A stretch of 64,000 nt of DNA from DATKXU01 sp035528905 (GTDB taxonomy: Bacteria > Armatimonadota > UBA5829 > DTJY01). The position numbers were made by a program, and so were the translations under genes. The stretch lies in assembly GCA_035528905.1 (NCBI GenBank), contig DATKXU010000052.1, positions 1 to 64,000 on the forward strand. The letters run 5' to 3'. Positions 24,257 through 31,959 of this stretch are shown one piece after another (positions within the stretch are counted from its first letter, which is position 1; every line of letters starts with the position of its first letter). Under the pieces are notes generated by a model. It did not search any database. It had not been told where the DNA came from and saw only the letters and a list, made by a program, of their open reading frames with translations.

Positions 24257-24892
24257 ATGATAGAAGGCATTTATGTAATCACAGATGAGAGACTTGTGCC
24301 GGGTAGAACTCACCTGGAAATCGCAAGGGCGGCACTGGCAGGCGGCGCTTCGGCCATCCAGTTGAGGGACAAGCACGCCTCGGATGAGTACCTGATTCAG
24401 GCCGGTCTTCAGATTCGCGAGCTTACGTCCGCTGCCGGAGCGCTGTTCATCGTGAACGACCGGGTAGAGGTCGCCCTTGCATGCGGCGCCGACGGCATCC
24501 ACTTAGGCCAGGGTGACCTTCCCGCCCCTGATCTCCGCCCGCTCCTCGCCGGCAAGATTCTCGGCGTCTCCGTCGCAACCGCCGAAGAGGCGGCTCGAGC
24601 CCGGTCGGACGGAGCAGACTACCTGGGCGTAGGGCCGATTTTTGCTACCTCTACGAAGACGGATGCAGGCGAGCCCGTCGGCACACGCCGGATACGGATC
24701 ATGCGGTCGGCATCGAGCGGACTGCCGATTGTCGCCATCGGGGGAATCAACGAAAACAACCTGGCGCAGGTCGCGAGGGATGGCGCCGACGCGGCAGCCG
24801 TCATCTCCGCCGTCGTCTGCGCGGACGACATGGTGGAAGCCACACGCCGATTGGTCCGAATCTGGGAGAAGGCCCGGGTTTCAGGAGTCTAG
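24257..24892 (+). CDS. thiE: Thiamine-phosphate synthase
   Basis: ThiE joins HMP-PP and thiazole phosphate to thiamine phosphate. It has 211 residues and the complete TIM-barrel motif set: IYVITDERL, AIQLRDKHASD with the diphosphate-binding Arg/Lys, FIVNDRVEVALACGADGIHLGQGDLP, GVSVATAEEA, DYLGVGPIFATSTKTDAG, and IVAIGGINENNL. No other thi gene or TPP riboswitch is adjacent. The ATG has no strong ribosome site. It is convergent with the glycosidase gene. Confidence 0.95.
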   Translation: MIEGIYVITDERLVPGRTHLEIARAALAGGASAIQLRDKHASDEYLIQAGLQIRELTSAAGALFIVNDRVEVALACGADGIHLGQGDLPAPDLRPLLAGKILGVSVATAEEAARARSDGADYLGVGPIFATSTKTDAGEPVGTRRIRIMRSASSGLPIVAIGGINENNLAQVARDGADAAAVISAVVCADDMVEATRRLVRIWEKARVSGV

Positions 24893-24909
24893 GTGATCTC
24901 CACTAGCTC

Positions 24910-26907
24910 CTACAGCCCGGCGTACATTCCGGCCAGCTTCTTCTCGCGGGCGTCGTCCCCGGCGGCGTAACGCCTCATCAGGCCATCGAAGCCCTTGTAG
25001 AGATTCAGCGCCGCGCCCTCGTACATCTTCGAAATCTCCGCGCGCTTCTCGGGCGTCATCTGGGAGTATGCTCCCGCGGCGTCTTTGGACGCCCGAACCC
25101 GATACGCATCGAATGCCCGAAGCGCCTCCGCCACGTATGCCCGCTCGAAGTCGGCATCGGCTTCTCTACGCAGCCGCGCCTGCATCACCCTCAGCAAATG
25201 GAGCGGCTTCCTCAATTCCTCCGGAAGCTCAACGGTTCTTAACGCGTCGTCCGCCGGAGTCCCGAAAGCATTCGGGACGGATCGCCCAGTCGCATCCGAG
25301 GGCCATCCGCCCTCCATCACCAGCTCAACTCGCGCGTCTTTCGGCAGCGCATCGTATGGGAGCGTCACATGATCGGGCGCGCTCGGCTTCCATTTGCGTC
25401 CATTCACCCTGAGCGATCGGATCCGAGGGCCGCCATTCTTCACTGAGAGCCAGATCCTCTTCTCTCCCCAGCGAATCGGCTCCTTCTGGACGTACTGCTC
25501 AATTGAGGGAGGGATATGCGGGTAGAGCGTGAGGCCGTCCGCCCGGTAGACATACTCGAAAAGCCCTCGCACGGTGGCGGCCGGGATTCCGAGGGCGTCG
25601 TAGCACAGGTTCGTGAGCCGCTTGTGGAACCACACGGTCTTGCCGAAATCCTTGAGCGGCGCGTCCATCTGGAAGTCGTCGGCGAGCTTCATCGAACGCA
25701 GATTCGAGCGGCGGACATCCTCATACTTGCCGAGCCGGTAATAGGCCAACATCGCGCGCGCCTCCACGGTTGACCATGCGCCGCCATTGACCCAGCGCCC
25801 GTACTCCCAGATGCCGCTCAGGTCCCTGCTGCCCCATGCCTCGTAGGTGTCATCGAGCGACGGGTAGTTGGTTATGATGAAGTCGTAGGGCCGCAGCCCC
25901 GGTATTGAGGCGATTTGGGCATATATCCGCTCGGATTGAGCCTGATCAGCCGCTCGGAAGGCGATGGCGTCAACATTGACGACGGACTCGAAATAGCCGT
26001 ATTTCTCCTGGCCCAGGACGCCGTGCTTCGTCCCGTCCGGCTCCAGCGACTTCACGAAATAGCCATCCGGCGCTATCAACTGCGCCAGGGACTCCCGGGT
26101 CTTCTTCCGCCGCGCCTCGTAGAGCGCCGTCTTCCCGGCACTCCCGGCCAGTTTCTCCAACTCTACCATGCGATCGAGAGCTGCGAGATAGGTGACGGAT
26201 AGCCCGGCCAGGTATCCCTTGCCGAAGCTGCCATCGGGCAGGCGCACTCCGCCGTAACTCGGTGCCAGGAGGTTCGACGCCGGCCCGGCCAGGAAAAGCC
26301 CGCTCTTCCCGTCGCGGCGAGTCTCGATGAACCTGCACGCGCGCTCGAGGTTAGGCAGGTAGCGGCGAATAGCGTCCCGGTCGCGGCTGATGAGCAGCAG
26401 CTCCGCCTGCATGACCACTCCCGCTGCGGTGAACTCAAACCCCCAGTCGTGAATCTTCCAGTTGCAGTCTCCCTGGACGTATATCGCGCCCGTGGGTTTA
26501 GCTACGTCGCACAATGCGCCTTCCGGGGCGATGAAGCCTGTGTGAATGCACTTCTTCTGTCCGTCGCCCTGGTGCTTGAACCACATGTCCTGCGAGTTCT
26601 GGAGGAACGTCAGCCAGGGCTCCTGCAGGAACGGAATGGCGCAGTACGTCGTGCCGTAGGAGTTCTGGACCCACCAGCCCGGCCATCTGGAGCCTTCGAT
26701 GAGGCAGTCCCAATCCGGGTAGTAGAGCATCGAGATATTCGGCGAATCCGGGTTCGGGTGGAAAAAGTCGAAGGAGCGATCAATCAGGCGGAGGTACTCC
26801 ACGTCGCCCCTGCCGCTGCAGTATCGGCCCCGATATTCGCCGGCGGATACCCCGCCTGCGGCGACGCCCAATAGGATTATTAAGATGATAATTCCTGCAG
26901 CTCTCAT
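24910..26907 (-). CDS. Secreted six-hairpin glycosidase-like protein
   Basis: 665 residues with a signal peptide (1-22, IIILIILLGVAAGGVSA). The middle (about 140-460) looks like an alpha/alpha-barrel of the six-hairpin glycosidase superfamily: WKIHDWGFEFTAAGVVMQAE, RRDGKSGLFLAGPASN, RWVNGGAWSTVEARAMLAYY and LGIPAATVRGLFEYVYRADG. These are followed by a beta-sandwich (LTLYPHIPPSIEQY to about 540) and a C-terminal helical tail. The substrate is unknown. A spacer-type palindrome (25259-25278) lies inside the gene and encodes SVPNAFGT just before the tail. The start is ATG at 26907. Confidence 0.7.
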   Translation of the reverse strand: MRAAGIIILIILLGVAAGGVSAGEYRGRYCSGRGDVEYLRLIDRSFDFFHPNPDSPNISMLYYPDWDCLIEGSRWPGWWVQNSYGTTYCAIPFLQEPWLTFLQNSQDMWFKHQGDGQKKCIHTGFIAPEGALCDVAKPTGAIYVQGDCNWKIHDWGFEFTAAGVVMQAELLLISRDRDAIRRYLPNLERACRFIETRRDGKSGLFLAGPASNLLAPSYGGVRLPDGSFGKGYLAGLSVTYLAALDRMVELEKLAGSAGKTALYEARRKKTRESLAQLIAPDGYFVKSLEPDGTKHGVLGQEKYGYFESVVNVDAIAFRAADQAQSERIYAQIASIPGLRPYDFIITNYPSLDDTYEAWGSRDLSGIWEYGRWVNGGAWSTVEARAMLAYYRLGKYEDVRRSNLRSMKLADDFQMDAPLKDFGKTVWFHKRLTNLCYDALGIPAATVRGLFEYVYRADGLTLYPHIPPSIEQYVQKEPIRWGEKRIWLSVKNGGPRIRSLRVNGRKWKPSAPDHVTLPYDALPKDARVELVMEGGWPSDATGRSVPNAFGTPADDALRTVELPEELRKPLHLLRVMQARLRREADADFERAYVAEALRAFDAYRVRASKDAAGAYSQMTPEKRAEISKMYEGAALNLYKGFDGLMRRYAAGDDAREKKLAGMYAGL
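25259..25278. repeat. GTCCCGAA palindrome inside a coding sequence
   Basis: GTCCCGAA and TTCGGGAC form an 8-bp perfect stem around AGCA. The element is in frame within the glycosidase gene and its relative TCCCGTACTCGGGA is nested in the spacer repeat at 1294-1399. Confidence 0.55.
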
Positions 26908-26960
26908 ATCGTGAATCCTACTCGTACTCGTATATCGTGACGAGTGACGAGTGAGGAGTG

Positions 26961-27040
26961 ATTCTGGATGCTGGATGCTGGATGCTGGATGCTGGATGTT
27001 CTCTCCCTTTCCCCCATTCTCCCATTCTCCCTGTCTCCCC
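26961..27040. repeat. GGATGCTGGATG tract plus CCCATTCTCCC tract
   Basis: Four head-to-tail CTGGATG units, then CCCCCATTCTCCCATTCTCC. The order and sequence match the tract at 20530-20620. Confidence 0.55.
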
Positions 27041-27270
27041 GTCGTCCCCAGCCCTCAATAGCCCCTGAGGTGGCCCGTATCGGTCAGCCCTGCGAGCACG
27101 GAGCCGAATCCGGAAGGTCCGCGCGACCTCACGCCCAAATGTCTGCGCCTTCGGTGGCTCGTGTACCCGTGGGTTATGTGGCTCGCTCTCGGCCGCCTCT
27201 TCTGGTGTCTGACATGCTTCGTCATACGCGAGAACATTCGCCGGAAGGCGCGATCAATCCTGCGCAGGCA

Positions 27271-27339
27271 AACCTAACCCCCTGACGCCCCTTCGACAAA
27301 CTCAGGGCAGGCCTTCCCGAAACGGGAAGGGGGAAATAC
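27271..27339 (+). repeat. 70-base direct repeat, left copy
   Basis: It starts AACCTAACCCCCTG, contains CTTCGACAAACTCAGGGCAG and the palindrome CCTTCCCGAAACGGGAAGG, and ends GGGGGAAATAC. The right copy at 29299-29368 is in the same orientation, with one indel and a few substitutions. Together they bracket the EVE/nuclease genes. Confidence 0.8.
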
Positions 27340-27434
27340 CGGCTAGACACCCTTGACGGCTGGCCCTAGTATGCTGTACCATGCCGGTGGCCTCACACGT
27401 GCAAGTGCGACTTCTAGTGGAAGGAGACCCTCCG

Positions 27435-27917
27435 ATGTCCAATTACTGGATGGTTGTTACCAGCCCGGAGGACTTTGCCGTGAGCCGCGAACTTGGTTAT
27501 CCAGTGAGTGGATTCAAGGATAACCGGCGAGGTAGGCGGATCTACGCTATGGAGCCCGGCGACCAGATCGTTTACTATATCAACCGGATACACAAGTTCG
27601 GCGCGGTCACCGAGGTAGCGGGCCGACCCTATCGAGACGACAAGACGCGGATATGGGTGGAGACAGACGAGATCTGGCCGCTGCGCATACCCCTTAAGCT
27701 CCACGCAATCCTGGACGACGAGCAACTTGTGGATGTCCGCAGGCTTCTACCCAAGCTTTCGTTCGTCACCGAGCGGATTCGGCAAACCGGGTGGGGCGTA
27801 GCTTTCCAGGGCAGCCTGCACAGAATCCCAGAGGACGACTTCGAACTGATAGCCTCAGAGATTCGAAGGGCCGCTCACCCACGGATCGAGCCCAGGCACG
27901 GTCAAGCCGATGACTGA
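27435..27917 (+). CDS. EVE domain protein (PUA-like)
   Basis: The start is ATG at 27435 with an AAGGAG site, giving 160 residues. The EVE fold is recognisable: MSNYWMVVTSPEDFAVSRE, an FKDNRRGRRIYAMEPGDQIVYYI strand-turn segment, FGAVTEVAGRPY, WPLRIPLKL and a C-terminal FQGSLHRIPEDDFELIASEI helix. EVE/ASCH-type PUA domains bind modified bases in DNA or RNA, and many occur with nucleases in restriction-like systems. The next gene overlaps its stop by eight bases, so the products are probably linked. The ligand is unknown. Confidence 0.82.
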   Translation: MSNYWMVVTSPEDFAVSRELGYPVSGFKDNRRGRRIYAMEPGDQIVYYINRIHKFGAVTEVAGRPYRDDKTRIWVETDEIWPLRIPLKLHAILDDEQLVDVRRLLPKLSFVTERIRQTGWGVAFQGSLHRIPEDDFELIASEIRRAAHPRIEPRHGQADD

Positions 27918-28386
27918 GGGTGAGGCCAAGGCAGCGATCATGGAGCTTGAGCTGGAGGCGGCCTCGCTTCACGACCGCCTTGGAGAGATGGCTCAAGCTA
28001 TCGGCACGTGGATGGGCTACAATGCTCACATTCGGCACAAGGTGACACCAGAGCACTCGGTGGAGCTTGACGTAGCATGGCTCAGAGGGAAGAACCCGGA
28101 CGTAGGAATCGAGATTCAGATCGGCGGCAGCATCGTAGAGGCGAAGGACAGGCTCGATCAGGCACGCCGCTTCAATTACCGCAAGGTAATCATGGTTATA
28201 GAGGAAGATCAACTCGACAAGTTGAACGACCGCGTAAAGTTCGACGAACTTCGATTCTGGCTCGATGCGTGGTCAATACAGGCGGTGTACAGGCTGTATA
28301 CCGCTGGACAGGAGTTTTTCTCTCTCTACGAACGGCTGGATGAGTCAAGGTACGTAGACCGCCAGAAGCTGGAATTGGTGAAGTAG
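27910..28386 (+). CDS. Unrecognised protein, possible restriction-endonuclease-like fold
   Basis: 158 residues starting ATGACTGAGG inside the end of the EVE gene. An N-terminal helix (EAKAAIMELELEAASLHDRLGEMAQAIG) is followed by HKVTPEHSVELDVAWL, then DVGIEIQIGGSIVEAKDRLDQA and the strand KVIMVIEED. The order Glu/Asp strand, then ExxI-strand, then helix is that of PD-(D/E)XK folds (VELDVAW then GIEIQI), but the Lys of the motif is not clear, so nuclease activity is uncertain. It is in an apparent operon with the EVE protein and the next gene. Confidence 0.5.
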   Translation: MTEGEAKAAIMELELEAASLHDRLGEMAQAIGTWMGYNAHIRHKVTPEHSVELDVAWLRGKNPDVGIEIQIGGSIVEAKDRLDQARRFNYRKVIMVIEEDQLDKLNDRVKFDELRFWLDAWSIQAVYRLYTAGQEFFSLYERLDESRYVDRQKLELVK

Positions 28387-28400
28387 GGCTGGGGAGTGAC

Positions 28401-29237
28401 ATGGGCAATCAGAATCCCCTTACAAGCATTTTCTCCGAAGCGGAGATCGCCAAGCTCGAGCAGGGGAAATGCCTTGTCTCAGATGGGCCGGCGGATGAGT
28501 CCGTCCAGTACATCTTGACAGACGAGTTTCATCGGGACTTTCAGCTCGCGCTGGCAGCGTGGTTCGCGCTAGCCCAAGAGAAGTGCTGCGGTGACCATTT
28601 TTGCCAAAGGCTGAGGACAACGGTGAACAGTTGGGCGAGTTTCCTGCAAGTAGTCGGCGAATTGACGGCGGGACACTTCTTGTATGAGAACGTAGATAGC
28701 AAAGTGGAGTATCGCTGTGCCGACGGGGGAGCCGACTTCAAATGCCCGCTGAAGGGAACTCCTCTCTACTGCGAGGTCAAGACGCTTGTAGGCGGCAATC
28801 CGCCAGGTACATATTCAGGTGGCGTCAGGCAAGCTACGAGTCGACTCCGAGAGGATATTGACGCTTGCTGCAAGCAGTTAGACAGAGGGCATACGAATCT
28901 GGCGCTTATGGTAGACTGGTGGCGGCCAGGCATAAGGTACACGCACTTAAAAGAGGCCCTATGGGGCAGGGAGGTCCTAACCGTTCCGATGAATGGGAGC
29001 GGACCAGAATGGGTCCGTCTGCGCGACGGCAAGTTTGGGCCGAAACAAATGACCCGCATCGGGGCTGTCGGCGTGCTTCGGTCCCGCGGCGACCGCCCTC
29101 ACGCATGGTTTCTTCATAATCGATCCGCTCAGAATCCGATTGCACCGGAGCTCCTGGATCCCTATTCTCAACTAATGCCAAACGGCAGCTGGCGCAACGG
29201 AACTCCCGACCAGCCGCGTCCTGAGTCCAACAGCTAA
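28401..29237 (+). CDS. PD-(D/E)XK nuclease-like protein
   Basis: 278 residues starting ATG 28401 with a GGGGAG site, 14 bases after the previous gene. Helical N-terminal region (DEFHRDFQLALAAWFALAQE), then GGADFKCPLKGTPLYCEVKTLVG in pieces around residues 110-135. Here the ADFKC Asp and CEVKTL fit the D-x(n)-E-x-K catalytic motif. A helix with conserved basic residues (RQATSRLREDIDACCKQL) follows, as in many nucleases of this fold. No database family is recognised. As the third gene of the EVE cassette it is the likely effector. Confidence 0.6.
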   Translation: MGNQNPLTSIFSEAEIAKLEQGKCLVSDGPADESVQYILTDEFHRDFQLALAAWFALAQEKCCGDHFCQRLRTTVNSWASFLQVVGELTAGHFLYENVDSKVEYRCADGGADFKCPLKGTPLYCEVKTLVGGNPPGTYSGGVRQATSRLREDIDACCKQLDRGHTNLALMVDWWRPGIRYTHLKEALWGREVLTVPMNGSGPEWVRLRDGKFGPKQMTRIGAVGVLRSRGDRPHAWFLHNRSAQNPIAPELLDPYSQLMPNGSWRNGTPDQPRPESNS

Positions 29238-29298
29238 CTGCCTTGATTGCGGACAGCCAACGTAACCCGATGCGGATGCCGCATTGGTGAATGGGATT

Positions 29299-29368
29299 AA
29301 CCTAACCCCCTGGACTGCCCTTCGACAAACTCGGGGCAGGCCTTCCCGAAACGGGAAGGGGGAAATAC
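29299..29368 (+). repeat. 70-base direct repeat, right copy
   Basis: Same sequence and orientation as 27271-27339: AACCTAACCCCCTG, CTTCGACAAACTCGGGGCAG, CCTTCCCGAAACGGGAAGG and GGGGGAAATAC. It begins 61 bases after the last EVE-cassette gene. Confidence 0.8.
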
Positions 29369-29447
29369 GCCCCTCTCCCGTGTGAAGGTTCCCCCTCATT
29401 CGGGCGTCTAATGGGATAGAACACCAGCGGGCTAAGTCCCGCAGAAC

Positions 29448-29519
29448 TGTCATTCTGAGTCCTATGGACGAAGAATCTCGGTGTGGGCAGGTAGATCCTT
29501 CACGTCGTTCAGGATGACA
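29448..29519. repeat. TGTCATTCTGAGTC inverted-repeat element
   Basis: TGTCATTCTGAGTC at the left and GTTCAGGATGACA at the right are imperfect inverted repeats. Inner arms GAAGAATCT and AGATCCTTC also pair. It has the look of a small palindromic mobile element (MITE-like), about 72 bases. Confidence 0.55.
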
Positions 29520-29545
29520 AAGACCCGATCCAGGAGGAATCCGAG

Positions 29546-31933
29546 ATGTCAAACCCCATTCGCTACCTACTTGCGACTGGACTTTTCGCACTGCTTTTTG
29601 CCGCAGGTGTGTCTTCCACGCGCGCTGACGGCATTCTGATCCCAGTCCGGCAGCCGACTGGAGACGTCTTCTCGGTAAAGTACCACCATGTGGACGTTTT
29701 CATTGACGGCCAGGCCGCGACCACGAAAGTTGACCAGATATTCCACAACGAAACCAACCATGAGGAGGAAGGAACGTACATCTTCCCGCTGCCAAAGGGC
29801 GCCGCGATCCATAAGTTCTCCATGTTCATCGGCGAGAAGGAGCAGCAGGGCAAAATCCTCGGCCGCGATGAGGCCCGCCGGCTCTACGAGTCCATCGTGC
29901 GGCGGCGCAAGGACCCGGCGCTCCTGGAATACATGGATCACAATACCTTCCGCGCGAGGGTCTATCCCATCCCGGCGAACGGGGACAAGCGCATCCGCCT
30001 GGAATACACCGAGCTGGTCGGGAAGACGAACAACCTCTGCCGCTACGTCTATCCGCTCAGCACCGAGCGATTCTCCGCCAAGCCGCTTGAGGATGTGCGG
30101 ATCACAATTCACCTGAGATCCAGGACCCCGATCAGCAACATCTATTCTCCCTCTCACGTCGTGCAGACCGAGCAGAGGAAGCCCACCGAAGCGACCGTCA
30201 CCTGGACGGCAAAGAATGTGAAGCCGGACCAGGACCTCATCCTCTACTACAGCCTGCAGGACAGGGAAATCCCGCTCGACGTGCTGGCGTTCAACGACGG
30301 CAAGGGCAAAGGCTACTTCATGCTCCTCGCCAGCCCGAAAGTGGGAGAAGACGGCCGGGTCATGCCGAAGAACGTTGTCTTCGTACTCGACAGGACGGGC
30401 AGCATGGCGGGCGAGAAGATCGTCCAGGCAAAGGGCGCGCTCAAGTACTGCCTGAACTCCCTGAAGCCGCAGGACCGCTTCAGCCTCATCACGTTTAACG
30501 AGAGCCCCGATCTGCTGTGGGACAGTCTGAAGCCGGCGTCGAAGGCGAACGTGGACAAGGCGCTCGATGTCGTGGAGCGTCTGGATGCCTCGGGCGGCAC
30601 GAACCTGAACGACGCGCTGCTGAAGGTATTGGAGCTCTATCGTGGAAGACTGGACGGCAATTTCGCCGTACTCATCACGGACGGGCTGCCGACGGTCGGC
30701 GAACTGAACATCGAAAAAATCTTGTGGAATGCCAAGGAGACCAATTTCAACAACGCGAGGATCTTCACATTCGGAGTCGGCTATGATATGGATACACACC
30801 TGCTCGACCTTATAGCCGAGCAAAGCGGCGGCCAGCCGGAGTACGTCCTCCCGAATGAGGACATCGAAGCGAAGGTATCCGGCTTCTTCGCGCGCGTGAG
30901 CGAGCCGGTGCTGACCGACCTGAGCATCAAGGCCGCGGGCGTGCGGATTTCCGAGATGTTTCCGTCCGATCCGCTGCCCGATCTGTTCAAGGGGACTCAG
31001 CTTATCGTCCTCGGCAGGTACGACGGCCAAGGAAGGGCGACTTTCACCCTGTCCGGCAAGACGGCAAAGGGCGTCCGAAGCTGGCACACCACAGCCAATA
31101 TGCCCGCGGAAGACAGGGAAAAGGACTTCATCCCTCAGATTTGGGCCGCGCGGAAGATCGGCTTCCTCCTGGATCAGGTTCGGCTGCACAGGAGCGATGA
31201 GCTGATCAAGGAAATCGTCCAGCTCTCCAAGGAATGGGGCATACCGACGGAGTTCACGTCTTTCTTTGTGGACGAACCTATGATATCGTATGCGGATGCG
31301 CACGCGAGGGCTATGGATGCGATTACGGTAGCACGCGAGAAGCATACGGGTTCATGGGGCGTTTCTCAGAGCGTAAATGCCGGTGCGCTGAAGCAGCAGG
31401 CCCAGGTGATGGCGGCTCCCACTTCAGCGCCAATGGGTCCGGCAGGCGGTGGAACAGGACCCGGCGGCAGGCTCGGAAATGTCCGCGCGTATTTCGACAA
31501 GGAAGGGAAGCCTGTGCCGGTTGACCGGATTCAGAATATCGCCACGCGGACGTTCTACCAGCGGGGCAGCCAGTGGGTGGACAGCCAGGCCGAAGACCAA
31601 ACCTTGAAGACGGTGCAGATAAAGCAGTTCAGCGACGCGCATTTCAAGTTGCTCGCCGCACGTCCGGATCTCAACAAGTACCAGCGCCTCGGGAACATGA
31701 GGATCTTCCTGAACAGGCAGGTTGTGGAGATAGGACCTGAGGGCAAGGAAGACCTGACCGACGCCGAGCTGAAGGCCATAGTCGGCAATGCCAAGGCAAG
31801 CGGCCCGGTGCTCGTGGCCTCATCCCGGGAAAGGAAATCGCTCTCAGGCGGCGCGGCCGCTGTGACCTTGCTCATGGGCTTCCTGGCAGCGGGGCAGGCG
31901 ATCCGGAGGAGCGTCGTGCGGCCGATGAAATAG
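29546..31933 (+). CDS. VIT-VWA domain membrane protein
   Basis: 795 residues. A signal peptide (about 1-27), a VIT domain (about 35-165; EEEGTYIFPLPKGAAIHKF, FRARVYPIPANGDKRIRLEY), a von Willebrand A domain (about 275-450) and a C-terminal membrane helix (about 767-787). The VWA metal site is present as DRTGSM (a DxTxS variant of MIDAS), GGTNLNDAL and ITDGLP. Proteins with this order resemble inter-alpha-trypsin inhibitor heavy chains and are exported, metal-binding adhesion or assembly factors. A flexible Gly-rich linker lies near 640-660. It begins ATG behind AGGAGG. Confidence 0.9.
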   Translation: MSNPIRYLLATGLFALLFAAGVSSTRADGILIPVRQPTGDVFSVKYHHVDVFIDGQAATTKVDQIFHNETNHEEEGTYIFPLPKGAAIHKFSMFIGEKEQQGKILGRDEARRLYESIVRRRKDPALLEYMDHNTFRARVYPIPANGDKRIRLEYTELVGKTNNLCRYVYPLSTERFSAKPLEDVRITIHLRSRTPISNIYSPSHVVQTEQRKPTEATVTWTAKNVKPDQDLILYYSLQDREIPLDVLAFNDGKGKGYFMLLASPKVGEDGRVMPKNVVFVLDRTGSMAGEKIVQAKGALKYCLNSLKPQDRFSLITFNESPDLLWDSLKPASKANVDKALDVVERLDASGGTNLNDALLKVLELYRGRLDGNFAVLITDGLPTVGELNIEKILWNAKETNFNNARIFTFGVGYDMDTHLLDLIAEQSGGQPEYVLPNEDIEAKVSGFFARVSEPVLTDLSIKAAGVRISEMFPSDPLPDLFKGTQLIVLGRYDGQGRATFTLSGKTAKGVRSWHTTANMPAEDREKDFIPQIWAARKIGFLLDQVRLHRSDELIKEIVQLSKEWGIPTEFTSFFVDEPMISYADAHARAMDAITVAREKHTGSWGVSQSVNAGALKQQAQVMAAPTSAPMGPAGGGTGPGGRLGNVRAYFDKEGKPVPVDRIQNIATRTFYQRGSQWVDSQAEDQTLKTVQIKQFSDAHFKLLAARPDLNKYQRLGNMRIFLNRQVVEIGPEGKEDLTDAELKAIVGNAKASGPVLVASSRERKSLSGGAAAVTLLMGFLAAGQAIRRSVVRPMK

Positions 31934-31959
31934 CGTCTCCGCTTGCCACCTGCATCTCA

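Larger units (their letters stand above)
26908..27434. other. Repeat-rich spacer before the EVE cassette
   Basis: More than 500 bases without a supported gene. It holds CGAGTGACGAGTGAGGAGTG (26941 on), the GGATGCTGGATGCTGG tract (26961-27000), TCTCCCATTCTCCC sequence, and the left copy (27271-27339) of a 70-base repeat that recurs right of the cassette. A TTGACG box at 27353-27358 could be part of a weak promoter. Confidence 0.5.
29238..29545. other. Spacer with three repeat elements
   Basis: About 300 bases. The right copy of the 70-base direct repeat (29299-29368) is followed by a CCCCTCTCCC-type segment and an imperfect inverted repeat (29448-29519). The ribosome site AGGAGG of the next gene ends the region. 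No gene or clear promoter seen. Confidence 0.55.

Noticed and set aside
29567..31345. 592-codon minus-strand frame opposite the VIT-VWA gene
   Set aside because: The plus-strand protein has clear VIT and VWA motifs and a signal peptide, and the antisense protein has none.
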